DNA of 64,000 nucleotides, from NCBI GenBank assembly GCA_020541205.1, contig CP048208.1:62001-126000 (forward strand). Reading direction: 5' to 3'. The position numbers were made by a program, and so were the translations under genes. Shown in pieces: positions 55,809 to 64,000 of this stretch (within the stretch, counting starts at the first letter, position 1; every line of letters starts with the position of its first letter). The notes under the pieces are model-generated. The model ran no database searches and was not told where the DNA came from. It saw only the letters and a list, made by a program, of their open reading frames with translations. This stretch comes from Candidatus Hartigia pinicola (GTDB taxonomy: Bacteria > Pseudomonadota > Gammaproteobacteria > Enterobacterales > Enterobacteriaceae).

Positions 55809-56603
55809 CGCTACATATCTAAAAATTATTTTACTGAAATATGCTCTATAGTAATTGTTCTGGACAAAGTAACTATATATTGCTATTGTTAATTTAGAAA
55901 GAGTCATTATTAGTAATAAATTTATTTATTCTGGAAAGAAAGTTAAAAAACTGTAATGAGTAAGTTTGTTAATAATTTTAAAAACATTCATAACTTTCTT
56001 AATTAGTGCTTTAGATAGAATAAAAACATGGATATATTCATAAAAAATCTTATATAAGTAAGATTTCCAAAATTACCAGACAAATCTTAGTAGTATTAGA
56101 TTTATTCTATGATAATTACATTAAATTTTTTTAAGATTTCGAATAAAAATGTCTTCATAGTCTTTATTTGATATAAAATATTTTATGTACGATATATCAT
56201 TAAATGAAATGAATACTAGCCAAATATTGATGATAATGTCTATTATAAAATTATCCTGTGTTTTATAATCATTAAACATAACATACTATGTAGCTGTAAA
56301 ATAATCCTACATCTTGATAGAATTAAACAAATATTAAATTGTTTAAAAAATTCGTCAAATCTAGAAGCGATGTAAGAAATATTTAAATATTGTCTCAAAT
56401 TTATTAATTTAGCATTGATTATTTTGTTTTTTTATAGAAAAAATATTAATTAGATTCTAATAAAATAATTTTATATTACTTTTGAAACTCATTAAATATC
56501 ATTTATATTTATTTAAGTTATTTAAAAACATTTAATTTGATTTTTTAAAAAATAGCTAATTTTATTTTTAATAAATCATAAAAAATGATTATTTATTGAG
56601 CTA

Positions 56604-56699
56604 TTTTTTTATTTTGAAACACTTAATTACTATTTGTTACAGAATCTTCGTTTTTGTATCACTTTGAAGGTAGATAAATTTATTTACCAGTGGAACACT
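56604..56699 (+). promoter_or_regulatory. OmpR-dependent porin promoter
   Basis: Three OmpR-type half-conserved 20-mers are phased exactly 20 bp apart: TTTTGAAAC ending at 56620, TATTTGTTAC at 56640 and TTTTTGTATC at 56660. They match the F/C box style of E. coli ompF/ompC. Next come TAGATA (56671-56676), a 17-bp spacer and AACACT (56694-56699), aligning with the weak ompF -35/-10 that needs OmpR. The roughly 100-nt leader also resembles ompF (GGCAGTGGAAAGTGTC, then GAGGGTAATAATAATG). Confidence 0.75.
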
Positions 56700-56806
56700 G
56701 GACGCAGGCATAGACGACACTAATCTATCATGAATGGTTCTAAAAAATTTGATAATTGTTTTTGGCAGTGGAAAGTGTCTGAATAACACCAATGAGGGTA
56801 ATAATA

Positions 56807-57922
56807 ATGATAAAACGCAATATTCTTGCAATAGTTATGCCAGTTCTGTTAGTTGCAAGTTCAGCAAACGCAACTGAAGCATACAACAAAGATGGCAATA
56901 AGTTAGATGTTTACGGTAAAATTGACGTTCGTCACTATTTTACTAATGGTAAAAGTAGTGATAAGATGAAGAGCCAAAGTGGTGATTATTCACGTTTTCA
57001 TTTAGGTGCTGAAGGTACCACTCAAATCACTGACCAACTTAGTGGTTTTGCTCTTTTCGAGCTAGGAACTAAAACTAGCTATTCTGAAGACGATAGTGAA
57101 AATAGGACTCGTTTAGCATATGCTGGTTTAAAATTTTCTGATTTTGGTTCAGTTAATTATGGTCGGAATTACGGTGTAATATACGACACGAACGCATGGA
57201 CTGATGTTTTCCCACTTTGGGGTGCGGATACCATGGCTCAAACTGATACTTTTATGACTAGCACTAGCAGTAATCTATTAACTTATCGTAATAAAAACGC
57301 ATTTGGTTATGTTGATGGTCTGAGTTTTGCTCTGCAATATCAAGGTGAAAATACTGGAAATAATGTCTATGATGTTCATGGTACTTTAAAAACAGTCAAA
57401 AATAACGGCGATGGTTACGGTCTTTCTACTGCATATGATTTGGGCTGGGGTGTAACATTAGGTGCTGGTTATTCTTACTCTACTCTTACTGAAGTGCAAA
57501 AATATGAACCTTCTCTTTCTGGTCAATATGCTACAGCATGGAATATTGGTGGTAAATTTAAAGCTAACAACGTTTATGTAGCAGCTATGTATGGTCAAAC
57601 TATGAACATGACTCATTACGGCTCAAAAGATGATGTGGCTAATAAAACTGAAAACGTTGAATTCGTTGTTCAATACTTATTTGATTTTGGCCTAAAACCA
57701 TCGATTGGTTATAATCAATCAAAAGGTAAAGGTTTATCCAATAACCAAGGTCAGCAAGACCTAGTTAAATATGTTTCTCTTGGTTCTTATTACTATTTTA
57801 ATAAAAATGTTTCTGCAGTTGTGGACTATAAAATCAATTTGCTGAACAACAATAATTTTACTAAAGATAATGGTATTAATACTGATAATGTAGTTGGGTT
57901 CGGTCTGGTTTACGAGTTCTAA
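56807..57922 (+). CDS. ompF: OmpF/OmpC-type general porin
   Basis: Trimeric 16-strand outer-membrane beta-barrel for small solutes. ATG 56807, preceded by GAGGGTAAT, gives 371 residues; an ATG at 56792 overlaps the ribosome site and is rejected. Signal peptide 1-22 ends SANA before [16 protein letters not shown]. The barrel includes [18 protein letters not shown] (about 107-124), [15 protein letters not shown] and a C-terminal VGFGLVYEF ending in the BAM-recognised Phe. Signal peptide and leader resemble OmpF most. In constriction loop L3 the usual PEFGG is PLWGA (136-140), losing the conserved glutamate while Asp133 is kept, so selectivity may differ. Followed by a strong terminator. Confidence 0.93.
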   Translation: MIKRNILAIVMPVLLVASSANATEAYNKDGNKLDVYGKIDVRHYFTNGKSSDKMKSQSGDYSRFHLGAEGTTQITDQLSGFALFELGTKTSYSEDDSENRTRLAYAGLKFSDFGSVNYGRNYGVIYDTNAWTDVFPLWGADTMAQTDTFMTSTSSNLLTYRNKNAFGYVDGLSFALQYQGENTGNNVYDVHGTLKTVKNNGDGYGLSTAYDLGWGVTLGAGYSYSTLTEVQKYEPSLSGQYATAWNIGGKFKANNVYVAAMYGQTMNMTHYGSKDDVANKTENVEFVVQYLFDFGLKPSIGYNQSKGKGLSNNQGQQDLVKYVSLGSYYYFNKNVSAVVDYKINLLNNNNFTKDNGINTDNVVGFGLVYEF

Positions 57923-57966
57923 TCATTGATTAAATAATCACTTAGACTAAACTGAAAATCTATTCT

Positions 57967-57994
57967 AAAAAGCAACGCCTGGGCGTTGCTTTTT
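57967..57994 (+). terminator. intrinsic terminator of ompF
   Basis: AAAAAGCAACGC (57967-57978) pairs with GCGTTGCTTTTT (57983-57994), with a CTGG loop and a T run. GC-rich core in otherwise AT-rich DNA, 44 nt after the porin stop; a classical rho-independent terminator. Confidence 0.92.
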
Positions 57995-60389
57995 AGCTTG
58001 TGCATTGTAGAATAAATTGTTTTAATTTTAATTAATATACTGTTTTTATTTATTTTATTTATTTTATTTAGTTGTATATAAAGAGTGAATTTATTGTAAT
58101 ATTCATTATTTTATATTTAATAACTTTTCAAAGGGTAAATTTTATATCTTTAATAAAAACAAGAAAATTTATACTTCCATCATCAATAAAAATATTTTAA
58201 CAAATGAAACCTTGATTACTCTACAAATAAATAGTGTTTCTCTTCGAGACGTGTAGATACGTGTATGATACGTTCTTTTAACTGCTATAGGTTCTTGTAA
58301 GAAGTTATTAAATAGCCTTTCTTTTAGCACTAAGGTTAAAATAGCACTGTATGATTATTATTTTAATTAGAAATGTATGATAAAGAGAGTCTCTTGACTA
58401 GATAAAAAGAGATCACATTAACAACTAAGGTCTAAACTAGTTGCATTCTCTATCAAAATACTATTATTTTAGTTATCAGCACATGACAAAATTATTAAGA
58501 ATATATGAATACCCAATGTGTAAAAGATTATGACAATTAAATAAACAAATCCAAGAAAATACTTAATTTTTATTTATTAAATTACATCAATAACGAATGA
58601 AGTAGTAGATAAAAAGTTTTGTATTTGTTAGTTTTCTAAAGCATTTTTCTATGTTACAATTTTTTAAAAGCGAAAGATTATATAAGTGACGTAGTAAAAA
58701 TAGTTTGTTATTACATAATACCTTTTTATAGTTGAGATAAGAAACGTCATGAATGCCGTGTATATAATATAACATTATGATCTTGGGATGAAAGTATGTA
58801 GTTTTAGTCCTTTTGATAAAGATTTCTAAATGTAAATATTGTAAAAAATATTTCAATATCTATCTTTTTTTAATTGATTTAATATGTATTGTTTTTTTAA
58901 ATACTATTATAAGTAAACTCTTAATATTTCCTGCTCATTAATATATTTAGTTCTAGTTTAATTTTGTGTAATATCTGATATTTAGTGATTTTTCTTTGTA
59001 TTTAATATTGGGTATTTTTATTGATTTTAGCTATATTTAAATAATTTTCTTTAAACAATTAGTAATATTAACGCTGATAATATTGTATTATCATATTTGA
59101 GATAATTATCATAATTTATAATATTTAAGACTCTTATTGCGTAGTTTTATTTATTTTTTAGAGTTTTACTGTGAAATATTAGATTAATCCTGTAAGAAAG
59201 AAAAACTATATCAGTATACGTTATTCATTGATTTATATTTTTTTATTATGTGTGATATTGATAATAAGACCAATGATCTTATAGGTAATAATTATATTTA
59301 ATATAGTAATTACATCATAAATCTAATCTACTAGTTATCATATTAAATAATTAAATTTATTTTTAATATCTTAGTTGAAGAATTTTATTTAATATTTTGT
59401 TTAGTATCGTGCGGTATTTTTTAAAATAAATCTCATCTATGCATTTATCTCATAAAAAGTATATTAAATATTTCAATATATAAAAAGATCATTCACTTTC
59501 AAGTACAAAATAAAGTAACCTATGAATTTAATTGAATTAATTAAGTTTTATTAGTTTAATTATTTTATTTTATTGCATTAAATAGAGAATATCTGTTAAT
59601 ATCACAGTTGTATCATCTTTATCTTTAAGATAATTTCAAGTATTAAGTGATTTGTATGCAAGATAAAATTTATCAAAATTATATTTTATAATTCATAACA
59701 CACTAATAAATATAATATTTTTATTGTTACCTATATTTTACAGAATTATATTTGTGTTTGATTGTTTGTAATGCATGATTACGTAAGCTATATTTCTCAT
59801 TGTTATTGTGATTAACAAGGAATTTTCTAACTAAATACTTTTATACGTTTTAGCATATTAATTCTGTTTTTGAAGAATTTTTATTTTGAAAATTTAAAAC
59901 ATGAATATAAAATAATTTCACTAAAAATTACTAGATAACATATTTTTCAGGAAAAATGTGGGATATAAATATTATATAAAACATTCTTATATACACCACT
60001 TCTTGAAATGTATATATTTTCGTTTATTTTGAAGAATATTAATTTAATTGATTAAATAGTTTTTAACTAATTTTAATACTGTTAGTTCTTGTGTTAAGAA
60101 GAGACATGATAACAATTATACTTTAAAAGATTTTTTTTATATCTTCTGGACGACTTATGTTTACATTATTTACTTATAATTTATGTAATTTGAAATTTCT
60201 CCTTCATTGCATTAAAAACAATAAAAATTAAATAATTGAATAAAATAGTAAGTATGTAAAGAAAATTTTCTTTGTTATTTTAGCATTTATTAAATAATAA
60301 ATATTATTTTATCTGAAGTAATGCTTATTTTTTGTATCGTTCTATGATTTTCACTAAACTATTTTACTATTATTGTTGATCTTAATATC
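57995..60389. other. 2.4-kb gene-free region between ompF and queA
   Basis: No credible gene; an 89-codon frame at 58587-58856 (minus) has AT-noise composition. A short TTTATTTTA-type repeat lies at about 58043-58070. No promoter for queA could be fixed. Confidence 0.55.
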
Positions 60390-61460
60390 ATGCGTGTTTC
60401 TAATTTCAGTTTTGAAGTGCCTAAACAACTAATTGCTCAGTATCCTCAAAAAAAGAGGAGCGCGTGCAAACTATTAAGTATTGACGGTCGAAGTGGGAAA
60501 ATTACTCATGGTGTATTTACTGATATTTTTGATAAATTGGAATCTGGTGATTTATTAGTGTTGAACAATACTCGGGTTATTCCTGCAAGACTCTTTGGTC
60601 GAAAGGTAAGTGGTGGTAAGATTGAGATACTTGTTGAAAGAATACTGAATGAGCGTCGAGTGCTTGCCCACATTAATTCTTCTAAAGTGTTAAAAGAAGG
60701 TGCTTCGATAGTATTGAGTAAAGATAAAAGTATTCATGCAGTAGTAATGTCTCGTCATAATGCGCTCTTTGAATTATGCTTTGAGAGTGAACTTGATGTG
60801 ATTAGTATCCTTAATAAAATTGGCCATATTCCTCTTCCACACTATATCAATCGTCCTGATTATGAGTTAGATAAAGAACTTTATCAGACCGTTTATAGTC
60901 ACCGTCTCGGTGCTGTTGCTGCACCGACTGCGGGGTTGCATTTTGATCAACCATTACTTAAAGCGCTCTACAAAAAAGGCGTAAAAATGACTTTTGTGAC
61001 ATTACATGTGGGTGCTGGAACTTTTCAACCTGTCCGTGTAGACAGAATTGAAGATCATGTCATGCATTCTGAATATGTAGAAGTATCACAAAATGTCGTT
61101 GATGCGGTGTTAGCTTGTAAAGTGCGAGGTAACCGAGTCATTGCGGTTGGTACAACGTCTGTACGCTCTTTAGCAAGTGCAGCAAAATCCAATCAAGAGG
61201 TTCTTATTTCTCCTTTTTTTAATAATACTCAGATCTTTATTTATCCAGGGTTTGAAGATCAGATCGTCGATGGATTAATTACTAATTTTCATTTACCAGA
61301 ATCAACACTCATAATGTTAGTCTCTGCATTTGCAGGATATCAAAATACTATGCAAGCATACAAAGAAGCTATAGCACATAAATATCGTTTTTTTAGTTAT
61401 GGTGATGCCATGTTTATTACTCGCAATCCAATTGCTCATATAGAAAAAATTGGAGAATAA
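60390..61460 (+). CDS. queA: tRNA preQ1(34) S-adenosylmethionine ribosyltransferase-isomerase QueA
   Basis: Converts preQ1 in tRNA to epoxyqueuosine using the ribose of SAM. It has 356 residues, the E. coli length. Family blocks include [16 protein letters not shown] (about 54-69), [50 protein letters not shown] and [19 protein letters not shown]. The ATG aligns with E. coli (MRVxxFSFE) but no ribosome site is evident. It precedes tgt by 94 nt; the two act in sequence (Tgt inserts preQ1, QueA remodels it). Confidence 0.97.
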   Translation: MRVSNFSFEVPKQLIAQYPQKKRSACKLLSIDGRSGKITHGVFTDIFDKLESGDLLVLNNTRVIPARLFGRKVSGGKIEILVERILNERRVLAHINSSKVLKEGASIVLSKDKSIHAVVMSRHNALFELCFESELDVISILNKIGHIPLPHYINRPDYELDKELYQTVYSHRLGAVAAPTAGLHFDQPLLKALYKKGVKMTFVTLHVGAGTFQPVRVDRIEDHVMHSEYVEVSQNVVDAVLACKVRGNRVIAVGTTSVRSLASAAKSNQEVLISPFFNNTQIFIYPGFEDQIVDGLITNFHLPESTLIMLVSAFAGYQNTMQAYKEAIAHKYRFFSYGDAMFITRNPIAHIEKIGE

Positions 61461-61545
61461 TAATTAAAAATTGTAGCTCGATAGCTAAAATTGATCTGAT
61501 CATCTGTTAAATTAAGATCAATAGTAGACTATTTTCTGATTTTAG

Positions 61546-62676
<1,131 letters not shown>

Positions 62677-63252
62677 AATTAATGTAGATTTTGAGTTATT
62701 ATAATTAATTGAGCATAATAATTCTGATCTTTATAATGTGGGATAAATGTCTTTGTTATATGCATGATTTGAATTATATACTTCATGCTTTTGAAGGTAA
62801 TTTTTTGATCATTTTTACTTAATTTATTAAGTGATAGTTTATTTTACTTTAAAATTATTATGTATTGGTTATATGTTTATTGAACTTAAATCAGTTCTTT
62901 AATTTTAAAATCTCAGCACATACATAAGTACTTCAGATGATTAGTATAGATTAGAACGTATCTGATAATCATTATTTTGATCTTTTTTTAAGGTCTTTAA
63001 TGTTATAACTCTATCTCTAAAAAAAGTAAGAAAATATTATAAATTACCACCATGTTTTAAGAGTAGTAATTTTAATAACAAATCTTTTACATTCACTTAT
63101 AGTCAAAATTTTAATATAGTCTATATTGTTTTTTTAATTAAGCAAAAAAAACTCAAGTAACTATCAAACGTGATTTCATTATTATTATTTTACCTAACTC
63201 ACAGTATAATGAAACTTATTTAATTTTTTATTTTCCCGAAGGGAAATTTCTT
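62677..63252. other. tgt-secD gap where yajC is missing
   Basis: A 576-nt AT-rich stretch with no open frame resembling YajC (a roughly 110-residue single-span Sec accessory protein). A TATAAT at 63205-63210 might serve as a new promoter for secD; its -35 is poor. Confidence 0.6.
63232..63246 (+). promoter_or_regulatory. small hairpin over the secD ribosome site
   Basis: TTTCCC (63232-63237) pairs with GGGAAA (63241-63246) around GAA. The GAAGGGA segment is the probable ribosome-binding site, ending about 8-9 nt before the GTG, so folding could limit translation. A short 3-nt loop makes this uncertain. Confidence 0.3.
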
Positions 63253-64000
63253 GTGCTAAATCGTTATCCTTTGTGGAAGTATCTGATGTTGATTTTTACG
63301 ATTTGCATCAGTTTTCTTTATGCACTTCCAAATTTATATGGTGAAGATCCATCTATTCAAATTACTGGTGTGCGAGGAACTGTATCTCATGAAAAAACGA
63401 TGGCTCAAGTTCAAAAAACGTTAGAAAAAGAAAACATAAAAAGTAAATCTATTACTTTAAAGAATGGGATAATATTGGTTCGATTTAATAACACTGATAT
63501 TCAATTGCGCACCCTTGAAATATTAGTGAACTCATTAGGTAAGCAATATATTGCTGCACTACATCTTGCACCTTCTACTCCTAAATGGCTAGATAAACTT
63601 GGCGGAAAGCCTATGAAACTAGGTCTTGATTTGCGTGGTGGCGTTCATTTTTTAATAGAAGTTGATATCAACTCTGTATTGGATAAATTACAAGAACAAA
63701 ATATAAATAGGTTACGTAACAATTTTCACCAAACAGGAATTTCGTACTGTTTTCTTCGAAAAGGTACTAATAACTATAGTATTGAAATGAATTTTCGTAA
63801 TGAGTACGAGCGTCGTAAAGCAGAAAAAATACTAACAGATAAATTTCAAGATCTAGTGTTCTCTTATGATAATAATATCATGACTGCCTCTATGACTGAT
63901 GAGCGTTTACGTGAAATTCATAACTATGCTGTATCTCAAAATATTATTATTATTCGTAATCGCGTAAACCAACTAGGTGTTTCTGAACCTTTGGTACAAC
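63253..64000 (+). CDS. secD: Sec translocase subunit SecD (N-terminal part)
   Basis: Membrane partner of SecF that uses the proton-motive force to help export through SecYEG. The frame opens at GTG 63253 with the E. coli-like MLNRYPLWKY and a first transmembrane segment (about 10-28), followed by the periplasmic P1 domain with KLGLDLRGGVHFLIEVD. It is still open at the window end (249 codons seen; E. coli SecD is 615 residues). The last visible part, RNRVNQLGVSEPLVQ, aligns with E. coli. Incomplete only because the window stops. Confidence 0.96.
   Translation, partial: MLNRYPLWKYLMLIFTICISFLYALPNLYGEDPSIQITGVRGTVSHEKTMAQVQKTLEKENIKSKSITLKNGIILVRFNNTDIQLRTLEILVNSLGKQYIAALHLAPSTPKWLDKLGGKPMKLGLDLRGGVHFLIEVDINSVLDKLQEQNINRLRNNFHQTGISYCFLRKGTNNYSIEMNFRNEYERRKAEKILTDKFQDLVFSYDNNIMTASMTDERLREIHNYAVSQNIIIIRNRVNQLGVSEPLVQ

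Larger units (their letters stand above)
52340..56603. other. 4.3-kb region with tRNA-Arg only
   Basis: Apart from tRNA-Arg (52799-52871) no gene is recognised. A 16-bp hairpin (53239-53289), an 8-bp stem (54898-54905 with 54922-54929) and a small GC-rich hairpin followed by an extended -10 (55763-55808) are the visible structures. asnS, the usual neighbour upstream of ompF, is missing. Confidence 0.55.

Noticed and set aside
58587-58856. 89-codon open frame on the minus strand
   Set aside because: Composition dominated by AT-rich codons, no motif, no ribosome-binding site and no conserved neighbour.

Overview
The window looks like a piece of the chromosome of a host-restricted, decaying gammaproteobacterial (Enterobacterales) symbiont. 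All 28 protein genes I can recognise have close E. coli/Serratia/Yersinia-type orthologues at nearly normal length. They sit as isolated islands in very AT-rich DNA that carries no recognisable genes. Summed coding length is about 23.3 kb, roughly 37% of the window, and single gene-free stretches reach 7 kb. No transposase, phage gene, CRISPR or toxin system was found. From memory, this style (low coding density, low GC, retained riboflavin gene, LPS core genes and porin) is most like Serratia symbiotica of Cinara aphids. That name is an inference, not something the sequence proves; other symbionts in early-to-mid reduction remain possible.

Layout. 1-9.0 kb: ribB (riboflavin), then the lipid A/inner-core LPS locus hldD-waaF-waaC, facing a GT83-type membrane glycosyltransferase and waaA. 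10.5-13.3 kb: ung, then the divergent pair grpE/nadK with a textbook sigma-32 promoter between them. 13.3-20.4 kb: about 7 kb of gene-free DNA where recN normally sits. 20.4-23.0 kb: bamE, rnfH/ratA (opposite strand), smpB and ssrA (tmRNA), exactly in E. coli order. 27.3-32.3 kb: rnr (C-terminal tail eroded), rlmB, and the ribosomal operon rpsF-priB-rpsR-rplI with its S6:S18 leader motif. 38.3-39.5 kb: deoB. 43.1 kb: tRNA-Pro(UGG). 47.1 kb: tag. 49.2-52.3 kb: gmk-rpoZ-spoT. 52.8 kb: tRNA-Arg(CCU). 56.6-58.0 kb: an OmpF-type porin with OmpR boxes, leader and terminator. 60.4-64 kb: queA-tgt-secD, with yajC missing and secD cut by the window end.

The genes are mostly core information processing (ribosome, trans-translation, tRNA queuosine, rRNA methylation, RNA decay), envelope building (LPS core, BAM lipoprotein, porin, Sec translocase) and stress control (GrpE, SpoT). 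Several classical regulatory elements survive intact (sigma-32 grpE promoter, three phased OmpR boxes, ribosomal S6:S18 leader), while the FMN riboswitch normally in front of ribB is not visible. The gene-free DNA is not featureless: it holds several long perfect hairpins and two 16-bp tandem duplications, which are the best leads for unexplained structure. I found no convincing new multi-gene system.
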